A stretch of DNA of 64,000 nucleotides. Source: Sinotaia quadrata (taxonomy: Eukaryota > Mollusca > Gastropoda > Architaenioglossa > Viviparidae). The translations under genes and the position numbers were made by a program. Shown one piece after another: positions 53,311 to 64,000 of this stretch (positions are counted from its first letter, which is position 1; each line of letters starts with the position of its first letter). Under the pieces are notes generated by a model that ran no database searches, had not been told where the DNA came from, and saw only the letters and a list, made by a program, of their open reading frames with translations. Where the stretch lies: contig CM054177.1 in NCBI GenBank assembly GCA_028829895.1, positions 32,575,064 through 32,639,063 on the forward strand, in the 5' to 3' direction.

Positions 53311-54099
53311 CCCTGATACTCTAAACTTAATATATTGTAATTTTATTGTTATAAATTAACTCACCCAATTACACATTCATAGGACAGTGAGCCTGAAGCG
53401 GTAATTTAGACACTACTGAGCAGAGATTAATTTGTCTTATTTTGTGAAGCGCAAAGCTAGAAACAGTGTAAGTGGGCAGAAATACATACAATTTGTTCTA
53501 TAGAGGACGGTCCTTTATTAAAACATCAGGACGTTACAGAGGTTTTATTTCATAGGCCTATCTTAAATCCAATGGATTAACACCTGGACACTTTCCATTG
53601 GTTGGAGTTTTATCTTTTCACAACTTATTTTAACTGTTTGACTGATAATAGTATCAGATTACTCGTTGCAAGTTCAAGCGGTGGTCTGCGCGTTTTCTCC
53701 ATGTCGTGTTGAGGTCATGTTGGAGTGACTTGCCCACTAACGTCAATCTGAAGTCAAACTGACAATAACAAGAACAACAAATTTCTCTTAAGCGTTAAAT
53801 TACAAATTTTAAAAGCAAAGAAAAATGAACAGGAGATTAGTCTTTCTGGTGTGTACACATAATGAAGAAATGACAGAACAAGACAATAATGTGTCTTTTG
53901 GATGAAAATACAATTAAATAAATTTAAATCTGTGGGCTTAGGGTTTACTTTCACAGAGGCATATTAATACAATATGGGATGCTTGCAAGCCATCTAAAAC
54001 AAGAGATATAATTTGGAGAAAATACGTCAAGTACAAACACTGAAGCAATTGTTCATTGTCTTTGCACATAACAGTAAAGGTCAGAAAGTACAGATTAAA
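53311..54099. other. Unique sequence
   Basis: I saw nothing convincing. The minus-strand frame 53754-53954 has no recognised domain. Confidence 0.4.
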
Positions 54100-54275
54100 G
54101 ATGTACTAAAATTACATTACTTTGGGAATTAAGCGTTTACGTGTGTATATTAGGTAATAAAATGCATTGCACAGCGCTATACTGATCGATGTACTAAAAT
54201 TACATTACTTTGGGAATTAAGCGTTCACGTGTGTATATTAGGTAATAAAATGCATTGCACACCGCGCTATACTGA
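54100..54275. repeat. 88-bp tandem duplication
   Basis: Two copies begin GATGTACTAAAATTACATTA. They differ by one base and a small insertion (CCG). Confidence 0.95.
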
Positions 54276-54699
54276 TCGACAAATTATAACCTACCCAATT
54301 CAGTGCTCGCGCACCTTTGGTTGAAACAATTAATCTCCCCTTGATGTGCATTATATTCCGTTTGACGACTCGTTACAACCTACTTCCGCGCAGCCATGCG
54401 TGAAACATGGAAACTAATAATCCTGCAGGCACGTATGTCCCGTTGAATTGTACTTGTCGAAATTTTAATTTTCCCATTCCCGATTAATTATCATGTTATT
54501 GTTTCGTCTCTTGTTTACAACGACAAGTTTGGAAATCTCCAACAAACTGGCCAGGTCTAAATTCTGCAGGAAATGGATCACTATAAATCAGAAAAAAGAG
54601 GTCTGCTTAGACAGTTAGAAATTCACAAGATTAATGACGGATAGAGAATTTGCACATAAGCAGACAAATAAAAGAGGGTGGGTGTGTCAAAATTATTCA
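54276..54699. other. Unique sequence
   Basis: CpG content is higher near 54300-54420, where a 16-codon frame (MRETWKLIILQARMS) occurs. It is too short to call. Confidence 0.3.
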
Positions 54700-54885
54700 T
54701 ACCAAACACACAGATAGGCCTAATAGGAGCTAGAGATTTTGCATACAAAACACACAGATAGGCCTAATGAGAACAGAGATTTTGGATACAAAACACACAG
54801 ATAGGCCTAACGGGAACAGAGATTTTGGATATAAAACACACAGATAGGCCTAACGGGAACAGAGATTTTGGATATAAAACACGAA
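54700..54885. repeat. 45-bp minisatellite, 4 copies
   Basis: Units contain AAACACACAGATAGGCCTAA and GGGAACAGAGATTTTGGAT. Confidence 0.94.
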
Positions 54886-55149
54886 TAAAGGAAGAGAGAG
54901 ACAAACGCTCTGCAAGCATTTACAAACTTTGCAATAAATGGAAAATTAGAAAGTTTGCAACAAACTGGCACTTGGAAGCTGTCAGGAATGGAAGTTAGAA
55001 ACTGTGTCAGAAACGGGCAGTTACCGAGAAATTTCAAAGAAACAGTCAATTAAAAATTCCCCAACAATGCTGAAAATTTCCACACACAAAGCTGTTTTTC
55101 TGTTCGGAGGTATTGGGGCGGGGGCGCGGGTTGTGGAGGAAATTCACCA

Positions 55150-55680
55150 ACATTGATGGCAGTTAAGAAGTCTACTTCAGACAGGCAGTTAAGAAGTCTG
55201 CTTCAGACAAGCCTTTAAGAGGTGTGCTTCAGACATACTGTTAAGAACTCTACTTCAGGCATGCAGTTAAGAGATGTGCTTCAGACAGGCAGTTAAGAAG
55301 TATTCTTCAAACAGGCAGTTAAGAAGTCTGCTTCAAACAGGCATTTAAGACGTCTGCTTCAAACAGGCAGTTAAGAAGTCCTCTTCAAACGGGCAGTTAA
55401 GAGGTCTGCTTCAGACAGATAGTTAAGAAGTGTGCTTCAGACAGACAGTTAAGAAGTGTGCTTCAGACAGGCAGTTAAGAAGTCTACTTCGGACAGACAG
55501 TTAAGAAGTCTTCTTCAGACAGACAGTTAAGAAGTCTACTTCAGACAGGCGTTAAGAAGTCTACTTCAGACAGGCATTAAGAAGTCTACTTTAGCTAGGC
55601 AATTAAGAAATGTGCTTCCGACAGGCAGTTAGAAACTCTATGTCAAACAGGCAGTTAGAAATTATGTTACCAATAGGCAG
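55150..55680. repeat. 30-31-bp minisatellite, about 17 copies
   Basis: Units read CAGACAGGCAGTTAAGAAGT plus CTACTT. Copies vary at one to four positions. Confidence 0.96.
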
Positions 55681-56655
55681 AAAAGAACACTAGAACAATC
55701 CGGTAGTCAGGTCCTTCGATAGATAAAGGATCTACAAATAATTTTGACCATATTTTTTTAGAGGGAGGGCCATGTGACAAAGACACATTTTAATGTAAAA
55801 TTGTAAAGTTTGTATAGCATGTTAGGTACCCAGGTATATATAATGTAAATCTGTTTATTTCTTAATCAGGTGAGAGCAACTTTTCGAGATATTTTCATTC
55901 CACAAGTGGCAATAAAAGTTTAAAATTATTTGTTACGCACAACCTCATTCCCAATAGACAGCATACAAGGGAAGGGTTGATCACAAGTTTTAATCAGCTT
56001 TAGTTTCGAAAAGAACGTTCCCCTTCACAATTCATTCCCAAGATAGCAGGTAAATCCTTCAAGAAATTTAGACATCCTGAAATGCTTGTCATTATTTAGA
56101 AATATTTTTTTAGTATTTCTGTTACTGTTATTGTCCGTGTATACAAATGCAGAAACAATAGGAATTGATCAGTAAATTATTTTCAAGATCTGATGAAATA
56201 CATGATTCCCAGTTAGTATTAATATGCCTGAATATAAGAAAGCTAAACTCTCTGTATGCAAACTTTAAAAACTGTATACTTAATAAGAATAACTGTTACG
56301 AGTCGGCGCTCTCTCAAGTGCACTCAAGACACTGAGTCACCTGACACTCATCGAGATTTCGTGACTCTTGTACTTCCAAGACTAATGGGTCATTAGAGAA
56401 CATAACTCTGTGGAGGCTCGCTAATTTAAGAGGACATAATTCTGTAGGGGTTCGTTATAAGAGGACATAACTCTGTGAGGGGTTTCGTTAATTAGCCGTT
56501 CTCGTCTTTCCTGCTATCTCATGATTAATGCCTAATTGCCCTTTAAGTATGCTGAGACTGTAAAGTTTCTGCATAGTTTGAACACTGTAGACCGTGAGTC
56601 AGATAACTCATGCAAATGACTCATCCACACGTCACAATTATATATGTGCATTTTT
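55681..56655. other. Unique sequence
   Basis: A possible plus-strand exon at 56004-56049 (TCAGCTTTAG, 46 nt coding FRKERSPSQFIPKIA, then GTAAAT) was noted but nothing else supports it. Two small direct repeats (CATAACTCTGTG) lie near 56400-56480. Confidence 0.3.
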
Positions 56656-56659
56656 GTGC

Positions 56660-56995
56660 CGGTAGAGCCAATGCCTACTGTGCCAAGTGGATAGTTAATA
56701 CGGCCCTGGTAGAGCCCGTGCCTACTGTGCTAAATGGATAGTTAATACGGCCCTGGTAGAGCCAGTGCCTACTGTGCTAAATAGATAGTTAATACAGCCC
56801 TGGTAGAGCCAGTGTCTACTGTGCTAAATAGATAGTTAATACGGCCCTGGTAGAGCCAGTGTCTACTGTGCTAAATAGATAGTTAATACAGCCCTGGTAG
56901 AGCCAGTGCCTAATGTGCTAAATAGATAGTTAATACAGCCCTGGTAGAGCCAGTGCCTACTGTGCCAAGTGGATAGTTAATACGGTTCTGGTAGA
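56660..56995. repeat. 47-bp minisatellite, 7 copies
   Basis: Units read GCCCTGGTAGAGCCAGTGCC plus TACTGTGCTAAATAGATAG. Confidence 0.96.
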
Positions 56996-57239
56996 GTCAG
57001 GTTGGCTTATACCACACACTGCGTGGATTAGTTCCATACTAGTTACTACCCTGCACTGCCCACGTAGTTATGTAGAAGTAAATAAAGGTCCACAGTTGTT
57101 GTTTCATGACTATTCATGACTATGTAGCTATTTAAATCAACTCCTTCCTCTTTCTCAATGTATATATATATATTTTTTTTCGATAATGTAATTTTGTCCA
57201 GCCCAGTGTATTTGTAAAACAAACCAGAAGAATACGGAG

Positions 57240-57755
57240 TTCAAAGTTCACAAGCGAACAATTTAGGCTGAAAATAGTTTTATTCACAAGCGAATAAAAT
57301 AGGCCTAATATTGTTTTATTCAAAAGAGAATAAATAGGTCTAATATTGTTTTATTTAAAAGAGAATAAATAGGTCTAATATTGTTTTATTTAAAAGAGAA
57401 TAAATAGGTCTAATATTGTTTTATTCACAAGCAAAGAAATAGGACTAAAATTGCAAGTGAACAAGTAGATCTAAAATTGCTTTATTCACAGAAGAACAAG
57501 TAGATAAAAAAATTTGCTTTATTTACAGACGAACAAGTAGGCATAGAATTGTTTTGTTCACAGGCGAACAAGTATATCCAAAATTGCTTTATTCACAGAC
57601 GAACAAGTAGGCCTACAGTTGATTTATTCACAGACGAATAAGTAAGTCCAAAATTGCTTTATTCACAGACGAAGAAGTAGGCCTAAAATTGCTTTATTCA
57701 CAGACGAACAAATAGGTCTAAAATTGCTTTATTTTTTATTCACAAACAAACCTTT
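57240..57755. repeat. Minisatellite of about 38 bp, 13 copies, two subfamilies
   Basis: Early units read TTGTTTTATTCAAAAGAGAA and later ones TTGCTTTATTCACAGACGAA, both with AGGCCTA or AGGTCTA. TTTATTCACAG is acceptor-like on the plus strand. Confidence 0.94.
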
Positions 57756-57866
57756 GATAATTAATCACTCATAAGTACTTTAAGCGATGCAAATTATTTT
57801 GGAGGTTTTTAGTTTAGGCCTACGCCAGCTACAAACGTAATCTAAAATTTTGCAGACGGTAGCAGT

Positions 57867-58150
57867 GACGTAGCGAGATGGGGGGGGGGGGGCAGTGGCA
57901 CCGGGCGACACTTTTCGGGATGGGGGGATGGGGAGGCGACAATTTGAGCATTTGTTGGTAAATGTACCGTATATATCATAAATAATATAACTGGAAAGGG
58001 GTGGGAGGGGGAGATAATTTTGGTAGTTGGAACACAATAAATCTCAATGCTCTACTGGACGAAAGGAATACGTGTCTGGAACTAGAGACGTCTTAACAGC
58101 GCTCTAGACCCACGGGCAAAGCAGTGCACTGGGGCCCCTACCTACACACC
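57867..58150. mobile_element. Remnants of transposon ends (hAT-like)
   Basis: CAGTGACGTAGCGAGATGGGG with a long G run and then GGCACCGGGCGACA resembles the GC-rich left end of hAT-type elements in animals. GTCTTAACAGCGCTCTAGAC and CAGTGCACTGGGGCCCC at 58090-58140 resemble the end of another. Matching right ends and target duplications were not found. Confidence 0.4.
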
Positions 58151-58447
58151 CCCTCACAGGAATAAAAATTGACAGCAATTTACAACATACATAGCATGGT
58201 GCACCCGGGCAATGCCTGAAACTAGCTGTCACGTTTTATTCAACGTGACAGAGCACGTGTTTAGCCTGTCCGTCCTGACATTTTTAAGTCTCATTCATTA
58301 TTTAAAATTATAAAACTCTGAGTGAAAAAAATATCGGTAAACCGACTTGCATTGTCAGCTTTTTTAGTATTATTTGAGTTTGCCGTTTTTTGTAAGCCAC
58401 CCGTTGTGGAGGTACTAACTTCAGAACGCAGTTTTTCGACAGGTGAA

Positions 58448-58545
58448 TGACGCGCTGTGAGCGCGCGACAGCGCTGACTGACCAATCAGCACTCGGCAAG
58501 GTTAACGCCAGGGGTTTCCAGGATGCAATTGAGCGCTCATAAATA
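58448..58545 (+). promoter_or_regulatory. Putative GTP cyclohydrolase I promoter: CRE-like site, CCAAT box, TATA-like box
   Basis: A CRE-like TGACGCGC (58448), a CCAAT box in ACCAATCAGC (58482) and a TATA-like ATAAATA (58539) occur in this order within 100 bp in CpG-rich sequence, 120-220 bp before the predicted start codon. From memory, mammalian GCH1 promoters also have a non-canonical CRE upstream of a CCAAT box. The transcription start would lie near 58565-58575. Confidence 0.6.
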
Positions 58546-58569
58546 GTTGACAGTCGCACGCGGCTTGCC

Positions 58570-58593
58570 ATGCTGTCGCCGAGACAAGGTTAG
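58570..58593 (+). promoter_or_regulatory. Possible short upstream ORF before GTP cyclohydrolase I
   Basis: ATG at 58570 opens a seven-codon frame (MLSPRQG) ending at TAG 58591, out of frame with the main start at 58667. If transcription begins upstream of it, it could lower translation of the enzyme. Confidence 0.35.
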
Positions 58594-58666
58594 TCGTTTG
58601 CGATCGTTCGACAGACTCGTCACACGATTTCTGGGAAATAATATTTCGAATCACAACTCTCGCGTA

Positions 58667-59069
58667 ATGTCTGAAGATAAACGTTTGTCGCGTACTTGCG
58701 AATGTCTTCCCGACCCTGACTGGGAATTAGAAGAGAAACTACGACGGCTCACTATGGTCAAACATCCGAGCCTAGGTCAGGGGCCCGACTCAGCAGGTGC
58801 TTTTGAAAACGGTTTCCCACGGAAGTCTAGCTCTGACTATAATTGTCCGAACGGGTACTTAGTCAAGGATGGCATCGTTCTAAAAGAAGCCAGCCACAAA
58901 AGGGACCCTTCTCGAGAACAGGAACTTACAGACGACATGGCTGTCCATTACAAAGCAATTTTGCGAGACTTGGGAGAGGACACAAATAGACAGGGGCTAG
59001 TGAAAACCCCCGAACGCGCTGCCAAGGCCTTGATGTTCTTCACTAAAGGTTATCAAGAAAGTATTTCAG
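58667..59069 (+). CDS. GCH1: GTP cyclohydrolase I, first coding exon (partial gene)
   Basis: GTP cyclohydrolase I (EC 3.5.4.16) converts GTP to dihydroneopterin triphosphate, the first and limiting step toward tetrahydrobiopterin and pteridine pigments. The exon encodes 134 codons: a variable N-terminal region ([19 protein letters not shown]) and then the conserved start of the fold, [15 protein letters not shown] and [27 protein letters not shown]. It ends ATTTCAG|GTACGC at the place where, as I recall, the first intron lies in vertebrate GCH1. The zinc-binding Cys/His residues are on later exons, which I did not find up to 64 kb. ATG 58667 is the first in-frame ATG; the frame is open further 5' but without ATG. 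Confidence 0.9.
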
Positions 59070-59179
59070 GTACGCTTCGTTGTTGCCGTATCGTGTCGTG
59101 TGCATTTCGCATTCTGCTACTTTGGACAACATTGATCGTTGACCTGTAGTGTTTACTTTAGTGCCGTTTTGTTTGACTC

Positions 59180-59440
59180 TTTTTTGGTCTATTAATTTAG
59201 TATTCTCTTTCGCTTATCTCTGTTTAACACTTTGGTCTATTAGTTTAGTATTCTCTTTCGCTTATCTCTGTTTAACATTTTGGTCTATCTATTTAATTTC
59301 CCCTTTCTCTTGTGTATGACTTAGCTTACTCTGTTTAACACTTTGGCCTATCAGTTTAGTATTCTCTTCGCTTATCTCTGTTTAACATTTTGGTCTATCA
59401 ATTTCATTTTCTCTTTCTCTTATATATGACTTAGCTTACT
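59180..59440. repeat. GCH1 intron 1 array, about 55-60-bp unit
   Basis: Units contain TTTGGTCTATCAGTTTAGTA and CTCTTTCGCTTATCTCTG. They are diverged. Confidence 0.88.
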
Positions 59441-59984
59441 CGTGCTTACTCTTAGATTTATCACTTCAGTATTAGAGTATGTTGTTAGTTGGTTTTTTTT
59501 TTAGTTTATTGTGTTTTGCTCCTATTCATTTTATCATAAACACAAATTTGCTTTTCTTGTTTACTGATGGTTTTGTTCTTTCTTTTATTTTCACAAGAGT
59601 AGCGTGAATTGTGCATTGAATACATTTTTAAAATGATGCATTTACTTTACATGTTTCTAAATGTTATTTATTTGGTGATACAATTTTAACCATAACTTTC
59701 GTTGATTCTCCGCTTACTAAGGGTCATAAGGTCAACGCGTTGAGTGTTTCACGCGGGCTCCAAAAGCAGTGACAACACGCAGATTTGATCATGTTTTGAC
59801 AGCAAACATTAGTCACATAAAACAAACAATATCTAACTTTAATAAATTGCTATATAGGTCTTGTCTCTCACCGTACTATTTTTACTGTCTACTCCTCTCG
59901 GTTCTGCTTTGATGCTATTAATAGCGCAGGGGATTTCACGATATCCTGTTAAGTAAATGGATGTGTTTAATATAATAGTTTCTT
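59441..59984. other. Intron sequence, unique
   Basis: Nothing recognised in this stretch. Confidence 0.5.
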
Positions 59985-60355
59985 ACAGATCCTATTTATG
60001 CTATAGTATTTATAGTTTCTATTTATGCTGTATTTCCTTACAGATCTTATTTAGGCCTACGCTGTAGTACTTTATAGTTTCTATTTACGCTATAGTAGTT
60101 TGTAGTTTCTATTTATGCTGTAGTTCCTTACATTTGCTATTTACGCTATAGCTCCTTACAGTTCTTATTTACGCTGTATTTCCTTACAGTTTCCCTTTTA
60201 CGCTATAGTTCCTTACAATTTCTGTATACGATAGGCCTATAATTCCTATAATTCAGCTTCTATTTAGGCTACAGCTCCCTGCAGTTTTTATTAGGTTGTA
60301 ATTCCTTACAGTTTATGTTTACGCTATAGTTCCTTACAGTTTCCACTTAGGCATA
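59985..60355. repeat. Degenerate array, about 28-30-bp unit
   Basis: Units read ATTTACGCTATAGTTCCTTA plus CAGTTTCT. Each contains CTTACAG, an acceptor-like word. Confidence 0.88.
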
Positions 60356-60479
60356 CTTTTAAGCCTTACTGGATATTTCTCAAAATTCAGGTTTATTGTA
60401 TATTCTCATTGTTAAAGTTTAAGCCTTGTATATTTCTCAAAGTTTGAATTTTAATCCTGTATATATTACTGAATATTTC

Positions 60480-60680
60480 TCACAATCCGTATTTTATTAC
60501 TGAATATTTATCACAATCCATGTTTTAATACTGTATGTTCCTCACAATCCATGTTTTAATACTGTGTGTTCCTCACAATCCATGTTTTAATAATGTATGT
60601 TCCTCACAATCCATGTTTTAATACTGTATGTTCCTCATAATCCATGTTTTAATACTGTATTTTCTCACAATTCATGTACA
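60480..60680. repeat. 33-bp minisatellite, 6 copies
   Basis: Units read CCTCACAATCCATGTTTTAA plus TACTGTATGTT. Confidence 0.94.
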
Positions 60681-60762
60681 TTATAATAATTCACTTTATG
60701 TATTTCATAATTCGTGATTAATGTCGATTTCTTACGTTTACTGTATATATTATATATATCTA

Positions 60763-61320
60763 GAAATAGCTACATCCAAACATTTTCAATACACATTCCA
60801 TGTGTTCGAGAAATAGCTACATCCAAACATTTTCAATACACATTCCATGTGTTCGAGAAATAGCTACATCCAAACATTTTCAATACACATTCCATGTGTT
60901 CGAGAAATAGCTACATCCAAACATTTTCAATACACATTCCATGTGTTCGAGAAAGAACTAAATCTAACAATCATTGGCATCTGTATCAAATGTTGCAGAA
61001 AGAACTAAATCTAACAATCATTGGTATATGTCTCAAATATTCGAGTAAGAGATAAATCTAACAATCATTGGTATACGACTCATATGTTCTTCGAGAAGTT
61101 AAATCTAGCAATCATTGGTATATATTTCATATATTCGAGAAAGGAGTTAAATCTAACAATCATTGGCATATATTTCATATATTCGAGAAAGGAGTTAAAT
61201 CTAACAATCATTGGAATATATTTCATATATTCGAGAAAGGAGTTAAATCTAGCAATCATTGGTGTATTTCATATGCTCCAGAAGGAGCTGCTTTTGTAAA
61301 TGATTGGTACATTTCCAAAA
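60763..61320. repeat. 47-bp minisatellite passing into a related 46-48-bp array
   Basis: Four identical units with GAAATAGCTACATCCAAACA and TTCCATGTGTTCGA are followed from about 60952 by units with CTAACAATCATTGGTATATA and TATTCGAGAAAGGAGTTAAA. Both share TTCGAGAAA, so the second probably descends from the first or the reverse. Confidence 0.94.
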
Positions 61321-63010
61321 TGTTTCAGAAAGAGGACAATCAGTGGTATACATTTCAATAGTTTTAGAGAGATCTACTCCTGTCAATCATTGACATTATA
61401 GGCTCCACAAACAGTTAAATCTGATGATTATTGGCATATTATGTTCCAACTGTTGTAGACTGAGGAACATCTGATAACCATTGCCACCCTAGTTATTGGT
61501 TATGATGATTATTATTATTAATCATCTATAACTAATTACAAGTGATGAGATTCTTAATTTATGTTATTATGTTATTAGTAATTCTCACGAAGACGCCACT
61601 CATCTCTCTCATTTTGGTGGATATGCGGGCGCTGTCTTTTCCACAACATTAAAGACAAACATTTACTGTCGCACAATATTTCCGTAGGTGGAAAACGTCT
61701 TACCAGCGGAGAAGATAAACCTGCGTGTCTTTATATATAGCGAGCCACCATCCACCCCTGTCTCTCTAACATGTGGTTATCAATATGTGTAAGAAGGTCA
61801 ATAATAATTTAACAATAAATTTATTAAATTAACAATTAAATATATGTTAACAAATACAATGAAAAGATTCTTTAACTTCAATATTTCCATGAAACCACAA
61901 TCAAATAATTTCAATGCTTCTACAATCTTATATCATAACACATAATTCAGTGGATTAGTATCAATATAAATCACAGGATCATTCTTATCATAGAACAGAA
62001 GTGGAGTTATAGAAAGAGAAATGATAATAGTTTGTACATAACTTATCTATGATGCTGCAATAGTCTTTCAAGTGCTTTTTTAACAGTGTCATAAGTTTAT
62101 TGTTCACAATAGAATTGTCAATTCTTCACCTGCTCCTCTAGCATGCTGTAGAGTTCCATGAGCCATTGTTCTCTTGAGACTAATGTGGGCACTCCACCAT
62201 ATTAGTTCTCTCAAGCAGAACAACATTGCAATTTTTAGTAATTTCCTTATACTACAAACTCCCTGTTGTAGTCAAGCATTCTTTGCTGTCATACATTAAT
62301 AGAGTGCAGTGTACCCTTACACTTACATGCTGGGGTAGAGACTTCTCGAATCGACCAAGGTTGTAATGGTTTATAAATCAATAAACCAGAAGCCAGGAAG
62401 TAAATCTGAAATTCCAGCAATCTCTGAAATTCTAAAAAGGCTGCTTCTTTCCTGTAAAATATAATCAAGGAACAAACACTAAACACAGTTTATTCATCTC
62501 TAACTCCATTCTTTCTTATGATTAAATCTCAACTTACAGTTTCTTGCAACAGTATTTATTAGACCAATACATGCATACAGCATCATAAATACAACATAAT
62601 ATGAACGTATTCACTAGAAACAATGTCACATGTTTAACATATAACATACAAGCATCATAATTCACAATTGTAGAAATAATAGTCTGCTCACATAATACAA
62701 CTCTACATAAAATGCAAGTATCAATAGCGAAAAACAATTTTAAGCCCTTTCTCTTTCAATCAATTAACTCACTATTAAGCTAACAGCCACCTTTCATGAC
62801 TAGATTTCAGCCACGCCAAATTCAGTGATTAGACAATAGAATTATTTCCATAGGTAAACTTTGATCTCAGATCATTGGTATCGTTTTTGTAAATCTTAAC
62901 CATTGGATAATAAAAACTACTCATCCACATAATTCCAGTTTAGATTACATCAGCAAGTTCTAGCACATTCTCTTAATGATTTGGTATTTTAACTCTGTAC
63001 ACAGTACCCG
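61321..63010. other. Intron or flank sequence without recognised features
   Basis: Mostly unique and AT-rich. No GTP cyclohydrolase exon was found by reading for its conserved motifs (MCEHH, the second Cys-His region). Confidence 0.5.
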
Positions 63011-63024
63011 AAGGTCATGTCAAA

Positions 63025-63640
63025 CTGACTAATTAAAGTGATAACCACTTAATATGACCATTCACAAATAGATAACCGATTAATGTGACCATTCACAAAT
63101 AGATAACCCCTTCATTTGACCATTCACAATAGATAACCACTTAATTAGACCATTCACAAATAGATAACCACTTAATTTGACCATTTACAAATAAATAACC
63201 ACTTAATTTGACCATTCACAAATAGATAACTACGTAATGTTACCATTCTCGAGTAAATAACTACTTAGTTAATGTTACTATTCATAAATGGATAACCACT
63301 TATTGTGACATTCACAAATAGATAACCACATAATGTAACCATTCACAAATAGATAACAACTTCATGTGACCATTCACAAATAATTAACTAGTTAATGTGA
63401 TCATTCATGTATTGACAACCACTTAATATGACCACACACAAATAGACTCTAATTAATGTAACCACACACAAATAGACCCTAATTAATGTGACCACACACA
63501 AATAGACTCTAATTAATGTGACTACACACAAATAGACTCTAATTAATGTGACCACACACAAACAGACTCTAATTAATGTGACCATTCACAGCAGACAACC
63601 ACTTAATGTGACCATTCGTAAATAGATAACTAGCTCACAT
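63025..63640. repeat. 31-32-bp minisatellite, about 19 copies
   Basis: Units read GATAACCACTTAATGTGACC plus ATTCACAAATA. A homogeneous subfamily with AATTAATGTGACCACACACA occupies 63430-63580. Confidence 0.96.
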
Positions 63641-64000
63641 ACAGAGTTGTGTAGAATGTGGTGACTTGAAGACAGACTAACAAACAGTGGCAATCCTACT
63701 ATCTAGACGGATGGAAAATATATACAGTTAAAACTTAACAACAGACTAGCAATGACATTTTTAATTCTGTGTGAGTGTGTTTATTACTCAGATAAAATAG
63801 TTAACTTGACTCAGTGTAAGTTGAGTGCTCTAATTGCGAAATAAAGTCTCGACTGCTTTTCTTTCATCTGGTATTTAAGTTAGCTATTGATTGCCACTTG
63901 TTAATCAAGGCTTAGTATTGACAGACCCTCGTTAATCGATGTTTAATAAGTGCTTTAGAGAATCAGTGCTGTTGTTCCCAGGTTTGAGCTGAGGGCCATG
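63641..64000. other. Unique sequence to the window end
   Basis: TTGTTCCCAG near 63980 looks like an acceptor, but what follows does not continue the GTP cyclohydrolase frame. Confidence 0.4.

Noticed and set aside
58291..58571. Two overlapping minus-strand ORFs at the GCH1 promoter
   Set aside because: They lie antisense over the CpG-rich promoter, lack recognised domains and probably reflect GC content or an old transposon end.
63970..64000. Possible second exon of GCH1 at TTGTTCCCAG
   Set aside because: Joined in the required phase it gives an immediate stop and no GTP cyclohydrolase sequence.

Overview
The window is animal (metazoan) nuclear DNA. Genes are split by GT-AG introns, the base composition is AT-rich, and microsatellites, minisatellites and eukaryotic transposon remnants (hAT, Helitron, Ty3/gypsy, a SINE-like unit) are everywhere. 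There are no operons and no ribosome binding sites. A GH18 chitinase with a peritrophin-type chitin-binding domain and a metazoan-type GTP cyclohydrolase I suggest an invertebrate. A mollusc or other lophotrochozoan would fit, but that is an inference from general feel and not something the sequence proves.

Layout: 0-16 kb is mostly tandem arrays with two possible plus-strand exons (3042-3201 and 6385-6547), one coding-like minus-strand fragment (11253-11471) and a hAT-type MITE with a perfect 8-bp target duplication (10318-10495). From 16 to 30 kb the minus strand carries exons of an unrecognised gene. Five of them (27406-27516, 26429-26469, 24838-24956, 23975-23996, 23041-23088) plus 25452-25538 have good splice sites, and the reading phases agree at the junctions that can be tested. 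Weaker candidates lie on either side. From 30481 to 48374 the plus strand holds a complete ten-exon chitinase gene whose phases all agree and which encodes 1,000 residues: signal peptide, a very long Asn/Ser/Thr-rich N-terminal extension, an intact GH18 catalytic domain, a Ser/His-rich linker and one six-cysteine chitin-binding domain. Its introns hold a Ty3/gypsy fragment (antisense, intron 8) and an internally deleted hAT element (intron 9). From 50.9 to 51.2 kb there is a frameshifted Helitron helicase fragment. At 58.4-59.1 kb lie the promoter and first coding exon of GTP cyclohydrolase I (plus strand); its other exons were not found and probably lie beyond 64 kb.

The most unusual feature is the relation between tandem repeats and exons. 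In at least two genes on opposite strands, many minisatellite arrays in introns are made of copies of the neighbouring exon edge (splice site plus some coding bases). Copies next to the exon are the most exon-like and copies further away are more decayed. One 22-nt microexon appears as three tandem copies with their splice sites. I suggest that duplication across exon edges has been a main route of intron growth here, leaving many decoy splice sites. The chitinase and the minus-strand gene appear to be separate genes; chitinase acts on extracellular chitin, and GTP cyclohydrolase I starts tetrahydrobiopterin and pteridine synthesis.
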